Below are positions 7,514-15,250 of a DNA stretch of 24,570 nt, piece by piece. Location: the NCBI GenBank assembly GCA_023423285.1, contig JAFAFV010000013.1, forward strand, positions 1 to 24,570. The letters are read 5' to 3'. Each line of letters begins with the position of its first letter. Position 1 is the stretch's first letter. A model generated the notes under the pieces. The model worked only from the letters and a program-made list of their open reading frames with translations. It made no database searches and was not told where the DNA came from. This stretch comes from Bacteroidota bacterium (GTDB lineage Bacteria > Bacteroidota > Bacteroidia > Chitinophagales > Chitinophagaceae). The translations under genes were made by a program, and so were the position numbers.

Positions 7514-8887
7514 CTATTTTAATTTTAAAATCCAGCTTGTCATCAAATTCAGTACTTCAGGCGAAATGGTTTCTTCAATCTGGCCATACTCTGCTACAGT
7601 ACCTGTTCCGGCCTTCTGAAACAAATGGTTCATATCAGGCAGTTCAACAATTTTATAATTATTATTCCCGGCTTTTTCAAGGCCTTGCTTCCATCCGGCA
7701 AGGTTTTCTTTTGCAGAAACCTGTATGTCTTTACTGCCATTGATGGCAAGCACTGGTATCTTTAATTTTGTGATATAGGCCTGTGGGCTGAACTTAAGGA
7801 AATATTGGAACCACGGACTGGTGATCATTTTTACCTGCTGATCAATAATGGTTTGTTTTTGCTCAGGCGTCAGGGTTTTGAGTGCATCTGTTTCAGGCAG
7901 TGAATTTAGAAACACTTTTGCATCCTGCCCAAGATTGTTGCCTTTGTAGTCTTTTATAAATGCAAAGATCTTTTTGTTTTGCTCTGTTGCTGCCTGCGCT
8001 GTACTATCGCTAACACCACTGGATTTTGTAACATCAAAAGTTTGCTTAAGCATTAAGTCATAAATATCAACACCCGGTCCAGCCAGCGAAATCAGGAATT
8101 TTACATTCTTATTTTTATCAGCTACCATCGGCGCTATCATTCCGCCCTCGCTATGGCCTATTAAACCGATATTTTTATAACCCCGCTTTGTTAAAAATTT
8201 TACAGCCGCATCAATATCTGTTGCAAAACTGGCTGTTGTAGAAGCTTCTTTTCCTTTTGTAGAGCCGCCCACACCGCGGTCATCTAAGCGCAGCACACCA
8301 ATACCATTTTTAGTAAGATGATCAGCAATTACCCAAAAAGGCTTATGATCAAAAAGAGTTTCATCCCTGTCCTGATCGCCGCTGCCTGTAATAAGCACCA
8401 CTACAGGAAATTGTTTTTTATCCATAGGCATTGTAAGGGTTCCGGCAAGTGTGTTGGTATCAGCAGGGTTGGTAAAATTCACCTCTTCAATCTTATAATT
8501 GAAAGGTGGTTTTGGTGTTTGCGGTCGGTTGGCTTGTTGGGCAGCGCCCTTTTTAAAGGTCAGTGGCAGGTTCATACCCATTTGAGTGAAAGTTCCGGCA
8601 ATACTGTCTGCGGCAAGCATTCCTTTATACGAAGCCTGTATCATTTTTATTTCAAACTGCAGTTCGTTATTTGAAAAAAACACCTTACTCACCGGAATGC
8701 CTTTGGCGCCTTGCGCCGGGCTATCCAGGGTAGCAGTTAACGAATCGCCCTGTGAGTGCACGTGTAATACCAGCGGCAGTTTCATGCCCTGTATCATTAA
8801 ATCTCCACTCCACGTACCGATTACCGGCTGAGCATTTGAAAATTGGAATGCAAACATTACGGCTGTAAAAAGTAAAAATCTCTTCAT
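7514..8887 (-). CDS. Exported alpha/beta hydrolase (S33-like serine hydrolase)
   Basis: The 457-residue product begins with a signal peptide (MKRFLLFTAVMFAFQFSNAQ). Residues about 22-110 form a beta-rich domain (IGTWSGDLMIQGMKLPLVLH ... GTFTQMGMNLPLTF) common in front of Bacteroidota hydrolases. The alpha/beta hydrolase domain starts near 135 (GTLTMPMDKKQFPVVVLITG). Catalytic residues are clear: nucleophile Ser246 in GHSEGG, acid Asp387 in NGSKDIQV and His421 in PDMNHLFQ. The LDDRGVGGS motif precedes the nucleophile, as in dienelactone-hydrolase/peptidase S33 relatives. It probably hydrolyses an ester or amide in the periplasm; the substrate cannot be told. It is the first gene of a two-gene unit with the PH-domain protein. 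I saw no TAnnTTTG box in front of it. Confidence 0.92.
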   Translation of the reverse strand: MKRFLLFTAVMFAFQFSNAQPVIGTWSGDLMIQGMKLPLVLHVHSQGDSLTATLDSPAQGAKGIPVSKVFFSNNELQFEIKMIQASYKGMLAADSIAGTFTQMGMNLPLTFKKGAAQQANRPQTPKPPFNYKIEEVNFTNPADTNTLAGTLTMPMDKKQFPVVVLITGSGDQDRDETLFDHKPFWVIADHLTKNGIGVLRLDDRGVGGSTKGKEASTTASFATDIDAAVKFLTKRGYKNIGLIGHSEGGMIAPMVADKNKNVKFLISLAGPGVDIYDLMLKQTFDVTKSSGVSDSTAQAATEQNKKIFAFIKDYKGNNLGQDAKVFLNSLPETDALKTLTPEQKQTIIDQQVKMITSPWFQYFLKFSPQAYITKLKIPVLAINGSKDIQVSAKENLAGWKQGLEKAGNNNYKIVELPDMNHLFQKAGTGTVAEYGQIEETISPEVLNLMTSWILKLK

Positions 8888-8956
8888 TGTATAATTATTA
8901 AAATTCTAAACGGCCATAAAGGTCGAACAATAATTTTTATCATTTGCAAACTCATA

Positions 8957-8998
8957 ATAAAAAAAACCACTCTGCAAACAAAGCGGTTTTTTTAAATT
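8957..8998 (-). terminator. Hairpin terminator after the PhnP-like gene
   Basis: AAAAAACC (8961-8967 region) can pair with GGTTTTTT (8985-8992), extended by CT/AG pairs across one mismatch, with A and T runs on both sides, so it could work in either direction. It lies about 90 nt downstream of the minus-strand gene ending at 9089. The remaining bases of the 201-bp gap (8888-9088) show nothing else recognisable. Confidence 0.55.
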
Positions 8999-9088
8999 TT
9001 AAAACTTATTCAACAAGCAACTTATAGAGGCCGGAAGGCAAATATATGGCAATTCTATACACTCCTAACAATTGTTAGCGTAAAAGTT

Positions 9089-9862
9089 TTACACATTTAT
9101 CGTCAACCCGTCATAAGCCGTTTGCCGTGTGTCGGGCAACTGTTTGTTTACCAGTTCATTCAAACCCATTTGGTGAGAGATGTGCGTAAAATAAACCTGC
9201 GGAATTTCCAGCTCATCGGCAAGAGCGCAGGCTTCATCTAACGTAAAATGCGAAATATGTTTTTCCCGCCGAAGCGCGTTTACCACCATTACTTTACTGC
9301 CTTTTATTTTTTGTTTGGATGGCTCTTCAATCCTGTTGGCATCCGTGATGTAAGTAAAATCTCCAAAGCGGAAAGCCATCACCGGCATAAACATATGCCA
9401 TACAGGAATAGGCTGCACGGTAATATCTCCAATGGTAAAAACTTCTTCAGTAATGGTGTTAAGCCTGATGGAAGGGATACCCGGGTATTTCATCTCGGCA
9501 AAAGCGTAGTTGAATTCTTCTTTTACCCTGTTCAGTGTAAATTCTGTGCCGTAAACCTGCATTGGCTTTTGCTGAAAATAATTGTAGGCGCGCACATCAT
9601 CAAGCCCGGCAATATGGTCTTTGTGTGAATGCGTAAATAGCACGGCATCCAACTGTTTAACATTTTCACGCAGCATTTGCTGGCGAAAATCAGGGCCAGA
9701 ATCCACTACAATGGCTGTTGCAGCACTTTTTATTAAAATGCTCGAGCGCAGCCGGTTGTCCTTAGGATCGTCAGATGTGCAAACTTCACACTCGCAGCCT
9801 ATCATCGGAACGCCGCTGCTGGTACCGGTTCCAAGAAAAGTGATTTGTAATGATGTTGCCAA
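9089..9862 (-). CDS. MBL-fold metallo-hydrolase, PhnP-like (COG1235)
   Basis: This 257-residue protein starts with the family opening ITFLGTGTSSGVPMIGCECE. The Cys cluster (GCECEVC) resembles the structural zinc site of PhnP-type enzymes. The metal-binding motif is THSHKDH with His78, His80, Asp82 and His83, followed by further ligand positions in PVWHMFMP, TYITDANRI and YFTHISHQMG. Relatives hydrolyse phosphodiesters, for example phosphoribosyl cyclic phosphate, but no phn genes are nearby, so the substrate is open. The start is a TTG at 9862: the frame upstream has no ATG before a stop, and the protein would otherwise lose its first beta-strand. The small unknown gene lies 66 bp upstream on the same strand. 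Confidence 0.88.
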   Translation of the reverse strand: MATSLQITFLGTGTSSGVPMIGCECEVCTSDDPKDNRLRSSILIKSAATAIVVDSGPDFRQQMLRENVKQLDAVLFTHSHKDHIAGLDDVRAYNYFQQKPMQVYGTEFTLNRVKEEFNYAFAEMKYPGIPSIRLNTITEEVFTIGDITVQPIPVWHMFMPVMAFRFGDFTYITDANRIEEPSKQKIKGSKVMVVNALRREKHISHFTLDEACALADELEIPQVYFTHISHQMGLNELVNKQLPDTRQTAYDGLTINV

Positions 9863-9874
9863 TGGGGGTGATGG

Positions 9875-9898
9875 GTTGATAAGTTGATCAGTTTATCA
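9875..9898 (+). repeat. Short tandem 8-bp repeat
   Basis: Three degenerate copies: GTTGATAA, GTTGATCA and GTTTATCA. They lie in the spacer between two minus-strand genes. The unit contains TGATCA and the outer parts (GATAA/TTATC) can pair, so a weak hairpin is possible. Confidence 0.5.
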
Positions 9899-9928
9899 GG
9901 TTTCTTTTTCTAAACTAAGTAATGCACT

Positions 9929-10213
9929 CTAATTTTCCTGTTCATTTTGTGGCACATTGTTCATCACTTCCTCATACAATTTTTTGGCGGGATCATCCAG
10001 TAATTCAGTAGTAATTTTCAATTGCGGTATAAGTTCTATTAGCGTGTTGATGCGGCCATCGAGCTGCAAAAATTTATTCAGCACCACTACTTTTTTGTTT
10101 TCAAGTATGCAGTACCCGCTTTGAAACGTTCCCCGCTCATATCTTAAAATATAACCGCTCTTTTCAGGAATACCCTCCAGCTTATCCAATGTGCTTTGTG
10201 TATATTTTATCAT
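9929..10213 (-). CDS. Small conserved-looking protein of unknown function
   Basis: A 94-residue soluble protein that I do not recognise. It has the pattern of a short beta-sheet domain (SGYILRYERGTFQSGYCILE, then NKKVVVLNKFLQLDGRINTL) followed by a helical region and an acidic/Asn-rich tail ending VPQNEQEN. No signal peptide, membrane segment or nucleic-acid motif. A perfect -7 box (TATCTTTG at 10238-10231) lies 17 nt before the ATG, which supports a real gene. The PhnP-like gene follows 66 bp downstream on the same strand, so the two may be cotranscribed. Confidence 0.7.
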   Translation of the reverse strand: MIKYTQSTLDKLEGIPEKSGYILRYERGTFQSGYCILENKKVVVLNKFLQLDGRINTLIELIPQLKITTELLDDPAKKLYEEVMNNVPQNEQEN

Positions 10214-10230
10214 AATAGTCTCTTCTGCGT

Positions 10231-10238
10231 CAAAGATA
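10231..10238 (-). promoter_or_regulatory. -7 box TATCTTTG for the 94-residue protein
   Basis: A perfect TAnnTTTG match on the minus strand, 17 nt from the ATG at 10213. No obvious -33 TTG. Confidence 0.4.
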
Positions 10239-10426
10239 ATGTTTTGGCTACTGGTTGCGGGCTATCGATTGAACGGTTTCTGGTTTAAAAAGATGAAAAG
10301 TTGACAACCGCCTTAATGCATGTTGAAATGGGCCCATCTAAAAACTTCGTAATTAAAGTTCATATTTCTTAAATTTTAATTTCCGCCGTGTTGGGAACGC
10401 ATCATTCATTTGTTATTATATCCCGG

Positions 10427-10461
10427 ATCTATGATTTATGAACTATGATCTATAGCCTGTA
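10427..10461 (+). repeat. Tandem heptanucleotide repeat upstream of the HD gene
   Basis: Consecutive 7-mers ATCTATG, ATTTATG, AACTATG, ATCTATA, then a weaker GCCTGTA. The array ends 16 nt before a -7-like box and 31 nt before the HD gene's ATG. The period is 7 as in the arrays at 15200, 18791 and 22291, but the unit is different. The spacer 10214-10492 holds nothing else I can name; 10243-10283 may be an older, decayed heptad run. Confidence 0.65.
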
Positions 10462-10477
10462 AACCATTCAATTTACG

Positions 10478-10485
10478 TTATTTTG
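10478..10485 (+). promoter_or_regulatory. -7-like box TTATTTTG before the HD gene
   Basis: It matches TAnnTTTG except at the second base and stands 7 nt (TACCATT) before the ATG at 10493, the same spacing as at 5842 and 6945. Confidence 0.35.
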
Positions 10486-10492
10486 TACCATT

Positions 10493-11710
10493 ATGGCTGT
10501 TGCCCGCAAAATCATCAATGACCCTGTGTATGGTTTTATAACCATTGACCACCCGTTGCTGCTGAATATTATTTCACACCCGTTTTATCAGCGGCTGCGC
10601 AATATTCACCAAATGGCTTTTGCCCACCTGGTCTATCCGGGCGCGGTACACAGCAGGCTGCATCATTCGCTGGGAGCTTACCACCTTATGTGCACGGCTC
10701 TGCAGGAACTAAAATCAAAAGGCATAGAGATCAGCGCAGAAGAAGTACTGGGCGCCAAAATTGCCATCCTCTTGCACGATATTGGCCACGGCCCTTTTTC
10801 GCACGCGCTGGAACATGAACTGATAGAAGACATGCACCACGAAGAAATTTCATTGCTGCTGATGCATCACCTCAACCAGCAATTTAACGGTCAGCTTCAA
10901 ACCGCCATAGATATTTTCAACAATACACATCCTAAAAACTTTCTGCATCAATTGGTTTCAGGTCAGCTGGATGTGGACAGGATGGACTACCTGAACCGCG
11001 ACAGCTTTTTTACCGGTGTAGCCGAAGGCGTGATTGGGTACGACCGCATTATAAAAATGCTCATGGTAAAAGATGGCGATCTTGTGGTGGAAGAAAAAGC
11101 CATCTATTCGATTGAGAAGTTTTTATTAAGCCGAAGGCTGATGTACTGGCAGGTGTACCTGCACAAAACTGTGGTAGCTGCCGAAAAAATGCTGATCATG
11201 ATCTTTACAAGGGCAAAAGAATTGATAGAGAAACACATCCCTGTGCAGGCGGCCACACCGCCGCTCAACCTGTTCTTACAACAGCCTGCAACAAAAAGTG
11301 AATTTGCAGCGCTGCTGGATGAGTTTTGCTGCCTGGATGACTACGACGTGTTGGCTACCATTAAAAACTGGTGCCGGCATAGCGATACCATCCTATCCAC
11401 GCTTTCAAAAGCAATTGTTGACAGAAAGATCATGCACATTCAGTTGCAATCGCAGCCTTTTGATGAAAATTATCTTCAGCAGAAACGCAGCGAAATGGCT
11501 GTACGGTTGAATATTAGTGAAGAAGAAGCCGCTTATTTTGTTTTTTGGGGAGAAGCAGGCAACACGCTCTACAATCCTGCCGATGAAAACATAACGATCC
11601 TGTATAAAAATGGTGAATTGAAAGATATTTCACAGGTAGATAACGCCCTCATTGCACCCCACATAAGTATGCGGGTGAAAAAATATTACATTTGCAGCCT
11701 GAGGTTTTGA
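10493..11710 (+). CDS. HD-domain phosphohydrolase (dNTPase-like, COG1078)
   Basis: This 405-residue cytoplasmic protein has the dGTPase/SAMHD1-like arrangement. The N-terminal segment is IINDPVYGFITIDHPLLLNI with FYQRLRNIHQM. The metal-binding residues are His58 (HHSLGAYHL), His95-Asp96 (LLHDIGHGPFSH) and Asp160 (QLDVDRMDYLNRDS). These proteins hydrolyse deoxynucleoside triphosphates or related nucleotides; the exact substrate is not predictable here. The C-terminal third is less conserved. The ATG at 10493 opens directly at the family start. In Bacteroidota this gene usually stands immediately before lpxD, as it does here (24-bp gap), and the run to lpxC-fabZ is probably one unit. A TACATTTG sequence at 11687-11694 inside its 3' end could be an internal promoter for lpxD. 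Confidence 0.92.
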   Translation: MAVARKIINDPVYGFITIDHPLLLNIISHPFYQRLRNIHQMAFAHLVYPGAVHSRLHHSLGAYHLMCTALQELKSKGIEISAEEVLGAKIAILLHDIGHGPFSHALEHELIEDMHHEEISLLLMHHLNQQFNGQLQTAIDIFNNTHPKNFLHQLVSGQLDVDRMDYLNRDSFFTGVAEGVIGYDRIIKMLMVKDGDLVVEEKAIYSIEKFLLSRRLMYWQVYLHKTVVAAEKMLIMIFTRAKELIEKHIPVQAATPPLNLFLQQPATKSEFAALLDEFCCLDDYDVLATIKNWCRHSDTILSTLSKAIVDRKIMHIQLQSQPFDENYLQQKRSEMAVRLNISEEEAAYFVFWGEAGNTLYNPADENITILYKNGELKDISQVDNALIAPHISMRVKKYYICSLRF

Positions 11711-11734
11711 CTCTCCCGGTTCTAAAAATTATTT

Positions 11735-12769
11735 ATGACATTTCCCGCATCACAAATTGCATTGCTTATAAACGGAACAATAGAAGGCAATGCCGAAATT
11801 ACAATCAACTCTTTTGGTAAAATTGAAGAAGCTACAGAAGGACAATTAAGTTTTCTGGCTAATCCCAAGTATGAAGAATACCTGTACACAACCGGGGCAA
11901 GCGCTATTATTATTAATGAAGATTACGAATTGAAGCAGCCTGTAAGCGCCACGCTCATTAGGGTGAAGGATGCTTACTCGGCCTTTGCCACCTTGCTTTC
12001 CAAATACCAGGAGCTTAAACAACAGCAATTAAAAGGTGTGCAACAGCCAAGCTATATTGCAGCATCAGCAGCTTACGGGGAAAATGTGTTTATTGGCGCC
12101 TTTGCTTACCTGTCAGATAACGTGAAGGTTGGTAACCACACAAAAATTTACCCGGGGGTATTTATGGGAGAAAATGTGCAGATTGGGGATCATACCACGC
12201 TGCACGCTGGTGTAAAGATTATGCATGGTTGTACTATAGGCAGCAATGTTGTCATTCATGCAGGAACAGTAATTGGCAGCGACGGTTTTGGGTTTGCCCC
12301 GCAGCCGGATGGTTCATTTATAAAAGTGCCGCAGATAGGCAACGTGGTGGTGGAAGACAACGTAGAAATTGGAGCCAATACTACTATAGACAGGGCAACC
12401 ATCGGATCAACCATTATAAAAAAAGGCGCAAAGCTTGATAACCTGATACAGATTGCCCACAATGTGGAAATTGGCAACAGCTCGGTAGTAGCGGCGCAGG
12501 CGGGCATAAGCGGCAGTACCAAAATTGGTAAAGGAGTAATGATTGGCGGGCAGGCCGGTATTGTGGGGCACCTGCATATTGGCGATGGCGTTAAAATAAA
12601 TGCACAAAGCGGTGTGAGTAAAAATATTGAAGCCGGTAAGGCCGTTACCGGCTCACCGGCCTATGATTATACAGCTGCATTAAAAAGCCAGGCGCTCAGC
12701 CGCAAACTCCCGGCATTGGAAAAAAGAATACAGGAGCTTGAAAAGCAGATTAAAGTTCTCAAAGGCTAA
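11735..12769 (+). CDS. lpxD: UDP-3-O-acylglucosamine N-acyltransferase
   Basis: LpxD transfers a 3-hydroxyacyl chain from acyl carrier protein to the 2-amino group of UDP-3-O-acylglucosamine, the third step of lipid A synthesis. The 344-residue protein has the N-terminal uridine-binding domain (residues about 1-100, with GQLSFLANPKYEEYLYTTGA). A left-handed beta-helix of hexapeptide repeats follows (about 105-310: GENVFIGAFAYLSDNVKVGN, IGSNVVIHAGTVIGSDGFGF and more). The catalytic histidine is His242 in LIQIAHNVEIG. The C-terminus is a helical, Lys/Glu-rich tail. Length and motifs are normal for the family. It stands between the HD gene and lpxC-fabZ, as in other Bacteroidota. Confidence 0.97.
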   Translation: MTFPASQIALLINGTIEGNAEITINSFGKIEEATEGQLSFLANPKYEEYLYTTGASAIIINEDYELKQPVSATLIRVKDAYSAFATLLSKYQELKQQQLKGVQQPSYIAASAAYGENVFIGAFAYLSDNVKVGNHTKIYPGVFMGENVQIGDHTTLHAGVKIMHGCTIGSNVVIHAGTVIGSDGFGFAPQPDGSFIKVPQIGNVVVEDNVEIGANTTIDRATIGSTIIKKGAKLDNLIQIAHNVEIGNSSVVAAQAGISGSTKIGKGVMIGGQAGIVGHLHIGDGVKINAQSGVSKNIEAGKAVTGSPAYDYTAALKSQALSRKLPALEKRIQELEKQIKVLKG

Positions 12770-12816
12770 TACCCTACTAACAAGCAGACTACAGCGATTT
12801 TTCCGTCCAAACGATA

Positions 12817-12846
12817 TTGCTATCCACCAAAATTCAAATATATTTG
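12817..12846 (+). promoter_or_regulatory. Promoter of lpxC-fabZ
   Basis: TTG at 12817-12819, a 19-nt spacer and a perfect TATATTTG at 12839-12846 form the best Bacteroidota promoter match in the window. The ATG at 12866 is 19 nt downstream. It suggests that lpxC-fabZ has its own promoter in addition to read-through from lpxD. Confidence 0.55.
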
Positions 12847-12865
12847 CCCGAATCAATCAAAACGG

Positions 12866-14272
12866 ATGACAGATATCAACTTCAACCCCGATAAACAACA
12901 TACTCTTAAAGCAGCTACAAGTATCAGCGGAACCGGCCTTCATACGGGCATCCTGGCAGATCTTACCTTAAAACCCGCTAATGCAGGATTCGGTTTTCAG
13001 TTTCAAAGGGTTGACCTTCCTAATAAGCCTGTCATTAAGGCTGATTGTGACCTGGTTACAGATACCAGCCGTGGCACCACGCTGGAGGCAAACGGCGCAA
13101 AAGTAAGCACTGTAGAGCATGTGCTGGCTGCCCTGGTGGGCATGGGTATTGACAACTGCCTGATTGAGATCAACGGACCCGAAGTACCGATTATGGATGG
13201 AAGCTCTATGCCTTTTATTGAAGCGATTGAAGATGTAGGTGTTGCAGAGCAGGACGCTGCCAAACTTTGGTATTCGATTGATGAAAACCTCTATCTTACC
13301 AATGAGGATAAGCGGGTGGAAATGGTGATCATGCCGGCCAGGGAATATCAAATCACTACGTTAATTGATTTTAACTCACCTGTATTAGGCACCCAGCATG
13401 CCGAGCTGAAAACCATGCGCAATTTCAAAAGCAAAATAGCGTCCTGCCGCACGTTTTGTTTCCTGCACGAGCTGGAAATGCTTTTAGAGAATAACCTCAT
13501 CAAAGGCGGCGATGTTAACAACGCCATTGTGGTGGTAGACAAACAAATTGACGATTCAGAACTGGAACGATTGAAGAAAGTTTTTAATAAAGATAATATC
13601 GAAGTAAAAAGTGAAGGCTACCTTAACAACCTGGAACTTCGTTTTCCCAACGAGCCCGCCCGCCACAAACTATTGGATATTGTGGGCGACCTGACATTGA
13701 TCGGTTACCCTGTAAAAGGTCGTGTGATTGCCAACAGGCCAGGCCACAGCACTAATGTGGAGTTTGCCAAACTCATCAAAAAGCACATCAAAGCCAACAA
13801 GCATTTGCAGGATGTGCCTAATTATGACCCCAACGTGCCACCTGTTTACGGTCAGGATTACATAGAAAAAACCCTGCCCCACCGCTTTCCTTTTTTACTG
13901 GTTGATAAGATCATCGAACTGTCTGACAAAAAGATCGTCGGCATTAAAAATGTCACTTTCAACGAGTGGTACTTCCAGGGTCATTTTCCACAAAACCCTG
14001 TCATGCCGGGTGTTTTACAAATTGAGGCGCTGGCACAGTGCGGCGGCATTTTAGCCATCAACCTGGCCGGAGAAGGCCAGTTTGATACCTATTTTTTGAA
14101 AATAGATAACTGTAAGTTTAAACAAATGGTAAAGCCCGGCGATACCATGATACTTAAAATGGAACTGGTGGCGCCCATCCGCCGCGGCATTTGCGAAATG
14201 CGCGGAACAGTGTATGTGGGCAACAAAGTGGCCACTGAGGCCGACCTGGTAGCACAGATCATAAAAAGATAA
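12866..14272 (+). CDS. lpxC-fabZ: Bifunctional LpxC deacetylase / FabZ dehydratase
   Basis: This 468-residue fusion is characteristic of Bacteroidota. The N-terminal part (about 1-310) is LpxC, the zinc deacetylase committing UDP-3-O-acyl-GlcNAc to lipid A; visible motifs are SGTGLHTG, STVEHVLAALVGMGIDNC with zinc ligand His85, PIMDGSSMPFIEA and NRPGHSTN with His294. The C-terminal part (about 325-468) is FabZ, 3-hydroxyacyl-ACP dehydratase of fatty-acid synthesis, with LPHRFPFLLVDKI and the catalytic pair His373 (GHFPQNPVMPG) and Glu387 (IEALAQ), 14 residues apart as in E. coli FabZ. Both activities draw on 3-hydroxyacyl-ACP, so fusion couples membrane lipid and lipid A supply. lpxA, often next in this phylum, is absent downstream. 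Confidence 0.97.
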   Translation: MTDINFNPDKQHTLKAATSISGTGLHTGILADLTLKPANAGFGFQFQRVDLPNKPVIKADCDLVTDTSRGTTLEANGAKVSTVEHVLAALVGMGIDNCLIEINGPEVPIMDGSSMPFIEAIEDVGVAEQDAAKLWYSIDENLYLTNEDKRVEMVIMPAREYQITTLIDFNSPVLGTQHAELKTMRNFKSKIASCRTFCFLHELEMLLENNLIKGGDVNNAIVVVDKQIDDSELERLKKVFNKDNIEVKSEGYLNNLELRFPNEPARHKLLDIVGDLTLIGYPVKGRVIANRPGHSTNVEFAKLIKKHIKANKHLQDVPNYDPNVPPVYGQDYIEKTLPHRFPFLLVDKIIELSDKKIVGIKNVTFNEWYFQGHFPQNPVMPGVLQIEALAQCGGILAINLAGEGQFDTYFLKIDNCKFKQMVKPGDTMILKMELVAPIRRGICEMRGTVYVGNKVATEADLVAQIIKR

Positions 14273-14336
14273 CCTTTCAGCCACGTTACTTTATTCACAC
14301 GCTCAAAATCGGCTCTGTTTTACTTACAGAAACCGT

Positions 14337-14344
14337 TACATTTG
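14337..14344 (+). promoter_or_regulatory. -7 box TACATTTG upstream of parA
   Basis: A perfect TAnnTTTG match 48 nt before the parA ATG. A second copy of the core, TACATTTA, starts 9 nt later. No clear TTG at -33. The rest of the 120-bp spacer shows only a small TCTGT/ACAGA inverted repeat. Confidence 0.4.
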
Positions 14345-14392
14345 CTACATTTACCGTTTTAGAGATTATAGCTATAACAGATCAATATTTGT

Positions 14393-15193
14393 ATGGGAAA
14401 AATTATTGGTGTAGCCAACCAAAAAGGCGGCGTGGGCAAAACCACCACCGCCATCAACCTTGCCGCCAGCTTTGCGGTGCTGGAGTATAAAACTTTGCTT
14501 GTAGATGCCGACCCGCAGGCTAACAGCACAACTGGCGTTGGCTTCGACCTGCATAATATTACCCACAGCCTTTATGATTGTATGGCCAACCAGGCGCGCA
14601 CCACGGAAGTAACCTTAAAAACCGAAATTCCTAACCTGGACCTTATTCCATCGCACATTGACCTGGTAGGCGCTGAAATTGAAATGATTAACTACCCCAA
14701 CCGGGAAAATGTTTTAAAAGATATTTTAAATGAGGTTAAGGACGCTTATGATTTTATAGTAATAGACTGCTCTCCTTCTCTCGGCCTTATTACGGTAAAC
14801 GCACTTACGGCAGCCGACTCTGTGGTGGTGCCAGTTCAGTGCGAATTTTTTGCGCTTGAAGGATTGGGCAAGTTGCTCAACACGATAAAAATTGTGCAAA
14901 GCAGGCTTAATGAGCAATTAGTAATAGAAGGCATTTTGATGACCATGTACGACAGCCGCCTGCGCCTGTGCAACCAGGTGGTGAGCGAAGTGCGCCGCCA
15001 TTTTGAAGACAAGGTGTTTGATACCATCATTCACCGCAATTCAAAACTTAGCGAAGCGCCCAGCTTTGGCAAACCGGTAGTGTTGTACGATGCTAACAGT
15101 AAAGGCTCGCTCAATTACCTGAACCTGGCAAAAGAGATTTTGCAAAAGAATAACCTGACAAAAATTCCCAACGAAGAAAAGATTTTAGAATAG
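14393..15193 (+). CDS. parA: Chromosome-partitioning ATPase ParA
   Basis: This 266-residue ParA/Soj-type ATPase binds DNA non-specifically as an ATP dimer and moves ParB-parS complexes during chromosome segregation. The deviant Walker A box KGGVGKTT follows IIGVANQ at residues 3-9. VDADPQANSTTG is the A' region, and FIVIDCSPSLGLITVNAL contains the Walker B aspartate. It has no N-terminal helix-turn-helix, so it belongs to the short chromosomal (type Ib/Soj-like) class. parB starts 57 bp downstream, and the gap is filled by a heptanucleotide array. The cluster parA-parB-DUF5683-dapB is typical of Bacteroidota chromosomes and argues against a plasmid origin. Confidence 0.96.
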   Translation: MGKIIGVANQKGGVGKTTTAINLAASFAVLEYKTLLVDADPQANSTTGVGFDLHNITHSLYDCMANQARTTEVTLKTEIPNLDLIPSHIDLVGAEIEMINYPNRENVLKDILNEVKDAYDFIVIDCSPSLGLITVNALTAADSVVVPVQCEFFALEGLGKLLNTIKIVQSRLNEQLVIEGILMTMYDSRLRLCNQVVSEVRRHFEDKVFDTIIHRNSKLSEAPSFGKPVVLYDANSKGSLNYLNLAKEILQKNNLTKIPNEEKILE

Positions 15194-15199
15194 ATAAAT

Positions 15200-15248
15200 G
15201 TTGCAAGTTGCCGGTTGCAAGTGGCCGGTAACCAGAAACCTGTAACCA
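15200..15248 (+). repeat. Tandem heptanucleotide repeat between parA and parB
   Basis: Seven consecutive 7-mers fill almost the whole spacer: GTTGCAA, GTTGCCG, GTTGCAA, GTGGCCG, GTAACCA, GAAACCT, GTAACCA, followed by AC and the parB ATG. The array begins 6 nt after the parA stop. All units begin with G. It would be transcribed as the leader of parB within the parAB message. Confidence 0.75.
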
Positions 15249-15250
15249 AC

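Noticed and set aside
15215..15250. N-terminal extension of ParB
   Set aside because: It would translate the heptanucleotide repeat; the ATG at 15251 gives the standard ParB start.
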